From Collinsella sp. TF08-11AT (lineage in GTDB: Bacteria; Actinomycetota; Coriobacteriia; Coriobacteriales; Coriobacteriaceae), in NCBI RefSeq assembly GCF_003437035.1, contig NZ_QSRL01000001.1, positions 186,001 through 250,000 of the forward strand: a stretch of 64,000 nucleotides of DNA, in the 5' to 3' direction. The notes below the pieces were generated by a model that made no database searches, was not told where the DNA came from, and was given only the letters and a program-made list of their open reading frames with translations. Made by a program: the position numbers and the translations under genes. Below, in pieces: positions 1 through 9,540 of the stretch. Every line of letters begins with the position of its first letter. Position 1 is the first letter of the stretch.

Positions 1-2392
<2,392 letters not shown>

Positions 2393-2869
2393 ATACCCCT
2401 CTCCTCTCATATAGGTATACAGGCCCCGGCGATCGCCGGGATGTTGGCGTGATGGGATTTTCGCTGTTGCTTCCAATCATCTGGCAGGCAGGCTCAGCAG
2501 CAGGTACATGGCGTGGAGAGAAGGCATGCCGAGGCGAGGAGGGCTGCACGCGCTCCACAAGCCCAGCTACCCGTCTTGCACATGACCGAGCGCCGCAAAG
2601 GCCGCATGCCGGATGCTCCCGGGCACGCCCCGGCGATGGGAAGCGCCCGCAACGGAAATCCGCATGCGGGTTTATTGTACCCCGCCGTCAAGTGTAATTT
2701 CGGCAAATATAGGCGGGCGGTAAAGGTTTACCTTGGGTGACCATCAAGGGCAAAATTGATCCTTCCGTCACCGAGGGACCAAATGGCAGCTGCGGTGAAA
2801 TAGGAACTGTTTTTGCCGGCCGTAGCCTTAAACAGCCCCTATTTCACCGCAACTTATTTAGGAGATGAG
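2393..2869. other. Intergenic region upstream of nifJ
   Basis: No convincing gene. It should hold the leftward nifJ promoter, but no clear -35/-10 pair was found; the TACAAT-like string near 2675 on the minus strand has no well spaced partner. The right part holds a large inverted repeat at 2792-2850 described separately. Confidence 0.5.
2792..2850. repeat. Inverted repeat, 21-nt arms
   Basis: Arms 2792-2812 and 2830-2850 (GCGGTGAAATAGG...CTGTTT and its complement) pair except for two central positions, around a 17-nt loop. It lies between the convergent-facing end of the FHA remnant and nifJ. It has no T-run typical of an intrinsic terminator on either side, so its role is unknown; it may belong to the same class of intergenic palindromes seen elsewhere in the window. 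Confidence 0.7.
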
Positions 2870-3364
2870 TCAGAGGGCGCCGAGGAGGATGGCGTAGGTT
2901 GTGGATTCTCCGAGCTTGAGCTCGTCACCGGGGTTGAGCTGGGCGGAGCGGCCGGGCTCGACCTGGGTGCAGACGTTCGTCGCGTCGTTTACCACCACGG
3001 TTCCGTTGGTGGACGACAGGTCCTCAACGTACCAGACATTTTGGTCATCGCACCACACGTGGGCATGGCGAGCCGAAACGTCATCGCCCACATCGGTGAT
3101 GCCGCCCTCCCCCGTTGCCAGCGCGCCGATCTCGACGCCTTCCTCACTCGGCTGAATCCAGCGCGGGACGCTCACCGCGTAGCCGTTTTGCACGCGCAGC
3201 AGTCCCAGCGGATGCGCCGGCGCGACCTCGTGCTCGCCCGACTTGGAACCAAGGCGGGCGTGAGAGCAAACGGCATAGGGAACGAATCTTGCGGATGTAC
3301 TCCTCGACGTCAGGCAGGTAAGCCCCACGAAGTCACCGGGGAGGCCCAAGCGGCCCGGCACCAC
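2870..3364 (-). pseudogene. FHA-domain gene fragment (duplicate of the 3' end of the gene at 9540-10478)
   Basis: From about 3240 down to the stop at 2870 the reading frame encodes the FHA half of a protein nearly identical to the C-terminus of the intact FHA gene at 9540-10478: both share APAHPLGLLRVQN, SARHAH and EDLSSTNGTVVVN. Upstream of about 3240 the frame stops resembling that gene, so only about 125 of 312 residues remain and there is no credible start; the GTG/ATG-like start at 3364 lies in unrelated sequence. DNA divergence from the intact copy is visible at many third positions. It therefore looks like an old or imported partial copy marking one edge of the accessory island. FHA domains bind phosphothreonine peptides; this fragment might retain the fold but is probably not expressed as a working protein. 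Confidence 0.75.
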
Positions 3365-3792
3365 TTCCAGATTCTGACCAGGGCGAGTCGTTCGCCGGTG
3401 GCTGAAGGCTCGCTCCCACCCAAAAGGGGAGATTCGCGTTGTTCCCCAATCGCTCTCGCATCTTTCATTTTGCTCGAGGTGGGCTATAAAAACTTTCCTG
3501 GTGAAAGGCGGCGATTGGTTTCCTTTCTTTCTAGAGGAGCGCGCCTGTAATCTGTTTTCATCCTAAATCAAGTTGAGATCGGACCTTCCAGAGGCAAGTC
3601 GACTCAAACTGCGAGGCTCCATGTTGGAATAAAGAGCGCTGTCGAAGTGCCAACAACACAAAGCTTGCCAGTCTCAAATAGAACCTTTTGGGAGTCCGAT
3701 TGGGCCGCACACCGAATCCCCGCTGGTGGTTTTTTATAGCTGCGTAACAATAAACAAGGTTAGTGCCAGTCCAGCATGAAATTGAGGAACGT
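3365..3792. other. Left flank of the peptide island
   Basis: No gene recognised. The base composition shifts from G/C-rich to A/T-richer at about 3450-3600, matching the start of the island. The leader of the radical SAM gene lies at the right end; a T-rich stretch with TTTATAGCT near 3731 could be part of its promoter but this is weak. Confidence 0.4.
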
Positions 3793-5151
3793 ATGCATTT
3801 TTTCTCAGTAAGTGATCGTCGTTACTGCTTCGATGAGGTCACTCGCAATTGCTTTCAGGTTGACCAAGCATCAGAAGATGCGCTTCGCATATTTGAAGCA
3901 TCGGGAAGAACGGTCAACTCGAAGTTGCTAACAAAGTCACTTGCTGCGAAAGGCTACGACCAAACGACCATAGCAGAACTTGAAGACGACATTGATGAGT
4001 ATCAACGATTGTCTGAGCGGACTTTCTTAACAAAAGACACGCCTCGAAAACTTAGATCCATCGAACTCCACGTTTCACATGCATGCAACCTTGGTTGTAG
4101 TTACTGTTTTGCCGGTAAAGGAGATTATGGAACGTCTCCTCTGCTGATGACAGACGAGATAGCCTTCAAGGCGGTCGACTACCTCGTCGCAAGTTCATCG
4201 GAAAACGAAACGCTTGCAATCGTCTTTTTTGGTGGGGAACCCATGATTAACGAGCCGCTGATATGGAAAACGGTCGACTATTCAAAAAGAATATACCCCA
4301 ATAGAAACTTTACCTATTCTATTACGACCAACGGAACGCTTTTGAATGACACTGCTGTGAATTCTTTCAAGGAGCACGGGTTTTCTGTTCTGATTAGTCT
4401 CGATGGTACAGGATGCAAGCACGATGCATCGCGCCCGTACAAGACGGGAGGCGGCTCTTTCTCCGATATCGACAAAAACGTTCGTCGTTTTTCCGAGTCG
4501 TTCCCCTTCGGCGCAAGAGCGACCTTAACAAATAATAACTGTAACCTTGTTGAAGACTATCTTCAGTTTAAAGAGATGGGCTTCAGAAGGATTTACTTCT
4601 CGCCCGTGAGCTCATTCGATGAGAATATCAAACTCGACGAACACTCATTAAACAAAATCAGGGCGGGCCTAATAGATTTGGCGGATCAATATCTCAAACA
4701 GATTGATCAAGGGGAAAAGCCCTTGTTTAGAACATTGAAAACTGCAGTTGATTTGATTATGAGCAACAGGATCGCCTTTGTCGGATGCGGGGCTGGCAGG
4801 CGTTTTATTTCCGTGACTCCCGAAGGGGACGTATACCCCTGTCACAGGTTTGTCGGGATGATGCGATTCAAAATGGGCAACATCGTCACCGGAATTGACG
4901 AAACTAGGTATATTGAAAACTGGAGTCAGGGTGTCGAAAAAAGAATTGACTGTACGGACTGTTGGGCTCGGTCTTTCTGTGGTGGGGGCTGTAGCTGGGA
5001 GGCTGCAGACGAGCACGGCTACTTGCCCAAGAGTCTACACCCTGCATCATGTGAATATAGAAAAATGTGCTACGAGATGGCTTTTGACCTTATTTCCCGC
5101 CACTCATCTTCGCAGGAGAAAAATCAACGAGAAGCTACTGTATCGGAATAA
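3793..5151 (+). CDS. Radical SAM/SPASM peptide maturase
   Basis: Predicted to modify the small Cys-rich peptides encoded just downstream. The 452-residue protein has an N-terminal segment (about 1-85) resembling the peptide-recognition part of such maturases, then the radical SAM cysteines C98, C102 and C105 (CNLGCSYC), a GGEP motif at 147-150, and a C-terminal SPASM region with C332, C350, C387-xx-C390-x5-C396-x3-C400 and C420. That Cys spacing fits a domain binding two auxiliary 4Fe-4S clusters, as in thioether-forming enzymes (sactipeptide and ranthipeptide maturases). The ATG at 3793 has a GAGG site 5-9 bases upstream and gives a normal family start; a GTG at 3763 would add ten residues. 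Codon use is A/T-richer than in neighbouring core genes, which suggests transfer. Class is clear; exact substrate and bond are inferred. Confidence 0.9.
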   Translation: MHFFSVSDRRYCFDEVTRNCFQVDQASEDALRIFEASGRTVNSKLLTKSLAAKGYDQTTIAELEDDIDEYQRLSERTFLTKDTPRKLRSIELHVSHACNLGCSYCFAGKGDYGTSPLLMTDEIAFKAVDYLVASSSENETLAIVFFGGEPMINEPLIWKTVDYSKRIYPNRNFTYSITTNGTLLNDTAVNSFKEHGFSVLISLDGTGCKHDASRPYKTGGGSFSDIDKNVRRFSESFPFGARATLTNNNCNLVEDYLQFKEMGFRRIYFSPVSSFDENIKLDEHSLNKIRAGLIDLADQYLKQIDQGEKPLFRTLKTAVDLIMSNRIAFVGCGAGRRFISVTPEGDVYPCHRFVGMMRFKMGNIVTGIDETRYIENWSQGVEKRIDCTDCWARSFCGGGCSWEAADEHGYLPKSLHPASCEYRKMCYEMAFDLISRHSSSQEKNQREATVSE

Positions 5152-5320
5152 GCGGTTCAGCGCATTGCTGTCACCATTGTGGAGGTGTTCGTTCTTCTGA
5201 TTACCGTCTGCGAAGCTTATTGCTACGTTCGCCGAAACCATTCTAGAAATATGGTGAACTAGACATCTTGGTTTGTTATACACAATATTGAGGTTTTTCT
5301 GCACTCAAAGGGAGGTAGTC

Positions 5321-5524
5321 GTGAAGCATATTCATCCGATTAATCCAGGAAGTGGCGACGAGGCAGGCGTGAAGCCGATGTCTTTTGACTGCCTCTTGGG
5401 CATTACTGACATCTGTACTGTTTATGATAAAGCAGATGGCTGTGGTGCATACGATTACTGCGACTATGACATGGATGGCGGCAGCATCTGCGTTGTAGAT
5501 CACTGTGGCATTGATCAAACGTAG
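5321..5524 (+). CDS. Putative RiPP precursor peptide 1 (67 residues, Cys/Asp-rich)
   Basis: A small gene with a GTG start at 5321 preceded by GGGAGGT at ideal distance. The peptide starts MKHIHPINPG, the same KHIHP opening as the next peptide, which would suit a leader recognised by the maturase. The C-terminal half carries six cysteines (24, 32, 41, 47, 57, 62), each followed by Asp: C32-x3-D36, C41-x3-D45, C47-x2-D50, C57-x2-D60, C62-x2-D65, and more loosely C24-x5-D30. Repeated Cys-x3-Asp units are known from freyrasin-type ranthipeptide precursors, where Cys sulfur is joined to the Asp beta-carbon. It lies 169 bases after the maturase gene. No leader cleavage site is obvious. Function as a precursor is inferred from size, composition, duplication and neighbourhood. 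Confidence 0.82.
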   Translation: MKHIHPINPGSGDEAGVKPMSFDCLLGITDICTVYDKADGCGAYDYCDYDMDGGSICVVDHCGIDQT

Positions 5525-5554
5525 TCTCTAATTGGATTAAGGTGAGGAGCTGTT

Positions 5555-5734
5555 ATGAAGCATATCCATCCTGTTGGTTCAAATGAACATACTCCCGTTG
5601 AGCCTTGTTGTCTTGGAGTTGATATATGCAATTTTTACGACATCGCCGAGTGCCCTGTTGCGGATTGGTGCTATGTCGATAAAGAATCAAGCTGTGTTTT
5701 GCCAGCAGATTGGTGCGATCCAGTTGACGAGTAG
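5555..5734 (+). CDS. Putative RiPP precursor peptide 2 (59 residues, Cys/Asp-rich)
   Basis: ATG at 5555 with GGTGAGGAG upstream, 30 bases after the first precursor. It starts MKHIHPVGSN and has seven cysteines (18, 19, 25, 33, 39, 47, 54) with Asp at C19-x3-D23, C25-x3-D29, C33-x3-D37, C39-x2-D42, C47-x4-D52 and C54-x3-D58. Aligned with peptide 1, the shared core is D-I-C-x2-Y-D, then C-x3-D-[YW]-C-x2-D, while the spacers differ. Two unequal but alignable precursors beside one maturase is common in RiPP loci, sometimes for two-component products. It is too small and too near its neighbours to be anything else recognisable. The product activity is unknown. Confidence 0.82.
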   Translation: MKHIHPVGSNEHTPVEPCCLGVDICNFYDIAECPVADWCYVDKESSCVLPADWCDPVDE

Positions 5735-5813
5735 TTTTTGTGTCTAGGAACTATTTGGTCCAATTCAAAATAAGATGGGGACAAATACCAAAATCTCGTG
5801 TCTGGGAGGAGTT

Positions 5814-5921
5814 ATGCCATTATTGCAAGGTCTCGTTGGATTAACCTTTGTACTTGCTTTATATCTGGCACCTTTTTTATTGTTATTCTTCATTATCCGA
5901 TTCTTTCTTCGGAAAAAATAG
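5814..5921 (+). CDS. 35-residue single-span membrane peptide
   Basis: A short frame (ATG 5814, TAG 5919-5921) with a good GGGAGGAG ribosome site. It encodes MPLLQGLVGL followed by a hydrophobic stretch (about residues 6-28) and a basic tail RFFLRKK, as expected for a small inner-membrane peptide with the tail in the cytoplasm. It lies 79 bases after precursor 2 and before the operon terminator, so it is probably co-transcribed with the peptide genes. Immunity peptides and small transporter partners of this shape occur in bacteriocin loci, but no family is recognised. It could also be an unmodified bioactive peptide. Confidence 0.65.
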   Translation: MPLLQGLVGLTFVLALYLAPFLLLFFIIRFFLRKK

Positions 5922-5989
5922 GAGTATCACGCAAACATTAGCGTAGCTTTCTTCCAATATGAGCCGAGCATTGGCAAGTGGAATAAGAA

Positions 5990-6030
5990 GCCCGACCGTT
6001 CGTCACATGAAAGTGATCGGACGGGCCTCT
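5990..6030 (+). terminator. Likely terminator of the peptide operon
   Basis: Stem GCCCGACCG (5990-5998) with CGGACGGGC (6018-6026), plus an inner TCAC/GTGA pairing, one mismatch, followed by CTCTCAATTT. The tail is only moderately T-rich. A second imperfect stem (CCCGG...CCGGG) follows at about 6040-6070. Confidence 0.6.
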
Positions 6031-6124
6031 CAATTTAACCCGGGCCGCCACCCATAGCGGCTTTCCGGGCGTATTTTCGGTGCAAAGCAATCGTCAGTTT
6101 AATCCTATGCGTCGATACCGCATT

Positions 6125-6330
6125 TCATTTGTTCGGCTCGTATTCTACGGCCTTGTAACCCTCGCACTCTCCGGCAAACGGATTGAACACGAAGGCAGAG
6201 ATGATGTGTGCGTGGACATCGAGGCTGCTGTAGGCAACATACTGGGGCATGGACCCCCGCTGCGCGTGGCATGCGGCCCGGCATATTCATTGCCGTCCAA
6301 CCCCGTGTAGTTGCAGCAAAGGGTGGAACC
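6125..6330 (-). pseudogene. Possible decayed gene fragment, unrecognised
   Basis: Reading leftward, two overlapping frames look protein-like: one gives CNYTGLDGNEYAGPHATRSG, then after a shift near 6255 another gives MPQYVAYSSLDVHAHIISAF and ends EGYKAVEYEPNK at a TGA (6125-6127). Each frame has a stop just upstream (TGA near 6290 and 6325). Codon choice in these frames is better than in the other frames. It may be the 3' end of a gene broken when the island formed. No family is recognised and this could be chance. Confidence 0.35.
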
Positions 6331-6618
6331 TCAATGCTCAGCTCATGTTGTCCGTGGGACACGAGAATTGTAAGTACACTTTGGTGTGATTCTCACGATG
6401 ATACTGAGCCACCTGGAATAAGATACGTCGCGACAACACTTCGCTTCACCTCTGTCTCGACAAGACAACGTAGACTAAAGTTTCCTTTAGTAAGAGAATG
6501 AGAACTATATCTGAAAGCGTTGCGATGGCGTGAAGGCACCGAGTCCGAACCGACTGAATGCTACGTGCATCTGCATCGCTTTTTTGTTATCTCTGTCAGT
6601 TGGGTAGCACTACACTTG
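6331..6618. other. Intergenic, possible small RNA or terminator at 6516-6585
   Basis: No gene seen. AGCGTTGCGATG (6516-6527) can pair imperfectly with CATCTGCATCGCT (6568-6580), followed by six T. This could end a short transcript on the plus strand, starting near a TATATC box at about 6507. It is weak. Confidence 0.3.
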
Positions 6619-8274
6619 TCAGCATTTACCCCGGTACATGCTGCCTAAATCCACTACCCCTTCTACCGCGCCGACCATCTCGTCATCGTGAGAGACAATG
6701 ATGATCAGCTGGCTTTGCTTGTTGCGCTTAACATAGGCCGCAAGCTCGGCGCGGCTTACAGCGTCTAACCCAGTCGTGGGCTCGTCGAGTACCAAAACTG
6801 ACGACTTGCGTGAAATCGCCGACCATAAGTACACTCGGCGCAGCTCACCGCCCGAAAGCGCGGAGCAACGTTTCCCGAGCAACTCCTTCACGCTGTTTTC
6901 CAGCGAAAGTAGGCCATCTACACCCCGGTGATAGGAAGATAAGGGCGTGTCGAAATACTCTAACAGCTCTTTCACCGTTTCGTCCGGCGCGAAGCACGAC
7001 TGTGGGCAGCACGATATCTCTCTCGCACGTATGTAATCCAAGTCGCATTCTTCGATTGGCACGCCGTTGTATTTTACTTTGCCTTTCGATGAGTATAGCC
7101 CGAGCATCAAGTAAAGAAGTGACGTCTTGCCTCTTCCGTTTTCCCCAACTATGCAATATGTACCAGGACCGGAAAACTTGAAAGAAAACCCGCCGAGGAC
7201 CTCTCGGACAGATCCGTCTGGAAGGGCAACCGAGAATTCCAAATCAGATACCGAAATGTCATTTATTTCATCGAGTTTAGCTAAATCGGTCCGATTCCAC
7301 CCCGATCTCTCCTTTTCTCTCGTCGCGATAGCCGTCCTATCCCATGATGCTTTGGCATCTTGATAGGATTTGAACAATGACATCATACTTTTCAAAGTCT
7401 TAAAGAGAACCGCGAAGTATGTACCGATGATAGTGTACTCGCCTATTGACATAGTTCCGTTAATGATTCGTACTCCGGAAACAACAAGTATCACCGCTTG
7501 AAACAACGCTGCGAAAAGACCATCGAGCGATGTCAGAGAATATGATAGCTTTCCGGAGCGCAAAACTTTGGGAAAATAGCTCTTAAACCCAGCGTCGAGC
7601 GCTTGTTCGCTCTTGCCGTACGAAGATGTCAGTTGAATGTTGAGAATCTGATTAAGCTGCGATGCAATTGCGGCGTAAAAGGCGCTGTCCGCCTCTTTCT
7701 TCTCATACGTGACCCTATACAAAAGTTTCCTCAACCCAGTAATTACACAGAAATACACGATGAGGAGAATGATGGAAAACACCGCGAGAGTTGAATCAAT
7801 TGACCATATGATAAGCAATACGATGGGAATGGCTACAATGGACAGCGGCGCACTGATAAAATTCGCCAAAACGAAGGATGAGACCACGCTAGAGTCGGAA
7901 ATAATCCGTTGCGTTGTATAGGCTGGATCGATGGTCCGACTCACCAAGTAATCGTCTCTTTCAAAACGCAAGACGGCCTCCCTGAGAAGATCAAAGGAAA
8001 GTCTCGTGGTTATGCGAATGGAAAGTGTTCCTGCAAAATAAGTAAAGAGGGTGGAGAAAACTCCTATTGACGCAACCAGGAGCGCGAAGAGTACGGCGTC
8101 TCTTTCGCTGCGGTTACCGAGAAGAAAATCTAAGAATTTCCCGTTCACGTATGGCATGGCATAGGAGAGAGCGGTTCCAATCACCGTGATAGCAATGAAG
8201 ACGAAAGCCCCTTTTGCTCTGATGAACCTCGAGAGAACGCATCGAATCAAGGAAGGCCCCAATCTACCCGCCAC
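6619..8274 (-). CDS. ABC transporter, fused permease and ATPase (peptide exporter type)
   Basis: A 551-residue half-transporter expected to work as a homodimer in the membrane. The first ~300 residues hold about six membrane spans; the nucleotide-binding domain has Walker A GENGRGKT (377-384), Q-loop near 425, signature LSGGE (473-477), Walker B VLVLDEP (493-499) and switch His in SHD (528-530). No N-terminal C39 peptidase domain is present, so if it exports the island peptides, leader removal must happen elsewhere. It is convergent with the peptide operon and ends 0.7 kb from it. A GTG at 8274 is taken as start because a stop codon lies directly upstream in frame; the ribosome site is weak. 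Codon use is A/T-rich like the maturase, supporting shared origin. Role in peptide export is inferred from context. Confidence 0.85.
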   Translation of the reverse strand: MAGRLGPSLIRCVLSRFIRAKGAFVFIAITVIGTALSYAMPYVNGKFLDFLLGNRSERDAVLFALLVASIGVFSTLFTYFAGTLSIRITTRLSFDLLREAVLRFERDDYLVSRTIDPAYTTQRIISDSSVVSSFVLANFISAPLSIVAIPIVLLIIWSIDSTLAVFSIILLIVYFCVITGLRKLLYRVTYEKKEADSAFYAAIASQLNQILNIQLTSSYGKSEQALDAGFKSYFPKVLRSGKLSYSLTSLDGLFAALFQAVILVVSGVRIINGTMSIGEYTIIGTYFAVLFKTLKSMMSLFKSYQDAKASWDRTAIATREKERSGWNRTDLAKLDEINDISVSDLEFSVALPDGSVREVLGGFSFKFSGPGTYCIVGENGRGKTSLLYLMLGLYSSKGKVKYNGVPIEECDLDYIRAREISCCPQSCFAPDETVKELLEYFDTPLSSYHRGVDGLLSLENSVKELLGKRCSALSGGELRRVYLWSAISRKSSVLVLDEPTTGLDAVSRAELAAYVKRNKQSQLIIIVSHDDEMVGAVEGVVDLGSMYRGKC

Positions 8275-8589
8275 AAAACATCAATCACTGATACCTTACA
8301 CCTCAACACAACAGGAGCGAAGATTTGCCAATGAGACTGCTTTAAGATTGCCTTGGGCCAATACGATCTCAAGCTCTTCCTACAAGAGAGTCGGAATCGG
8401 ACATCTCCTCCGACGAACCTGGCAATCGGGCGGTTGAAATATCTTTTTCAACCGCCCGATTGCCACAATAGATTTGAGCATCCGCCCACAAACGTCCGCG
8501 TTTTATACCCATCAAATCCTTTGCCTTTTGTCGTCTAGACTAGAAAAATCGCTCGAAATAACGCAACCGGCCTGCTCGCTTGAAGAAAC
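8275..8589. other. Intergenic between ABC transporter and methyltransferase remnant
   Basis: No gene seen. It contains the long palindrome at 8421-8464 and should contain the leftward promoter of the ABC transporter; no clear promoter boxes were identified. Confidence 0.4.
8421..8464. repeat. Perfect 19-bp inverted repeat
   Basis: Arms 8421-8439 and 8446-8464 (GGCAATCGGGCGGTTGAAA and its exact complement) around a 6-nt loop TATCTT. It is either a strong hairpin in RNA or a dyad for a regulator upstream of the ABC transporter. There is no following T-run on either strand outside the arms, so a simple terminator is less likely. Confidence 0.8.
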
Positions 8590-9300
8590 CTAAGCCCGTA
8601 ACGTAGGTGTGCAAACTTCCGAAACGCCTTGCGCGGCATTGTGCGTATAAACTTCGTCAACCGCCTCAGAAATATCTGAGTATCGCGCCGGGTCAAAAGC
8701 ATACGATGTCGCAGCTATACCCTGCACCCATTCGGAACGCGGATTAATTGAATAGCCACACAGCATCATCATACATGCATCTAGACCTGATTTCCCAAGT
8801 ATCCGACGTATTGATGAGAGCATCGCGGGTCGCCCCCGCACCATCGTCGTCACCCCTATTAGCAGTATTTACCGTTTTTCTCTAAATGCGTATCGCCACC
8901 CTTAAGAATACGAAGTGTTTTATCCAGACCCGATTGTCCTCCATCTCAAACGAAGGGATAAGGAATCTCATCCGGAATCGGCAGTAACGGAGGATTCACA
9001 ACGACAAGCGAAAAACATGAGTCATCTCTCAGAGGGGAGTAAAGGCTCCCCTCAAGCACCCTAGTTTCGTCATCCAAAGAGTTGATGGCAGTGTTTTTCT
9101 TACAAAGGTCGACAACAAAAGGGTTGATTTCTACAGATGTTACATCCATGCCACAGTTGGTAAGTATCAGGCCCTGTATTCTGGGGCCAGAACACAAATC
9201 GAGAGCCTTCCGTGCGCTCTGCGGTGTAAGGCGCCAATCTCAGCAAATCTGTCCCACAATACTGCGCTGAAGAACAACACGGAACCCCTGAGCCAAACTC
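8590..9300 (-). pseudogene. Decayed class I SAM-dependent methyltransferase
   Basis: Pieces of one protein are found in order on the minus strand. Around 9300-9240 the frame reads VLFFSAVLWDRFAEIG, then shifts into RLTPQSARKALDLCSGP (AdoMet motif I) and on to VTSVEINPF and VVVNPPLLPIPDEIPYPFV (NPP motif). A GGA-to-TGA change near 8954-8956 stops the frame where V-G-D-G-G is expected. Sense resumes after it (LDKTLRILKGGDTHLEKNGK), then a one-base loss near 8868 shifts the frame to LIGVTTMVRGRPAML, ending at 8590. At least three lesions make it non-functional. The NPP motif fits N- or ring-nitrogen methyltransferases. It may be a relic of a larger peptide-modification locus or an unrelated gene. 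The 5' limit is approximate. Confidence 0.75.
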
Positions 9301-9539
9301 CCCTATACCTTATTAAGGCTAAGACAGGCAAGTTCACGCACCCGGCATATTCCAGAATAACATCCTATTGTTTTAGATGCTCTACAAGCATGAACAGCCG
9401 CGAATCGGAAAGATCTTCTAGTTTCGCCCCGACTGACCGCCAAGGGCCAAAATGGCCTCTCCATCCCCAGGCGACCGGCTCTGGCGCGCCGAGGAGTGTC
9501 CCCAAGTGCCGGCAGAAAAGGAACGTCCTTAACTGCCGG
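9301..9539. other. Right junction of the island
   Basis: No intact gene. A minus-strand frame ending near 9379 reads AKLEDLSDSRLFMLVEHLKQ, which looks like a protein C-terminus but was not recognised. The right end carries the GTGCCGGCAG repeat at 9492-9540. Confidence 0.35.
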
Positions 9540-9540
9540 C
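9492..9540. repeat. Dispersed repeat with hairpin, copy 1 (copy 2 at 49031)
   Basis: Positions 9492-9528 match 49031-49067 at 36 of 37 bases. The block contains GTGCCGGCAG and GGAACGTCC. Here GCCGGCAG (9509-9516) pairs with CTGCCGGC (9533-9540), placing a hairpin directly after the FHA gene stop. Related GGGACGTTC palindromes occur at 33327-33380. Confidence 0.75.

Noticed and set aside
6080..6310. Plus-strand 76-codon frame with start MQSNRQFNPMRRYRISFVRL
   Set aside because: No ribosome site, unusual composition, and the minus strand looks more protein-like there.
6535..6590. GGCACCGAGTC string before a T-run, similar to the end of a Cas9 tracrRNA
   Set aside because: The complementary half (GACTCGGTGCC-like pairing) is missing, there is no cas gene or CRISPR array in the window, and the match is short.
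8954..8956. In-frame TGA of the methyltransferase as a selenocysteine codon
   Set aside because: The position normally holds Gly in this motif, other frame lesions exist in the same gene, and no SECIS-like hairpin follows directly.
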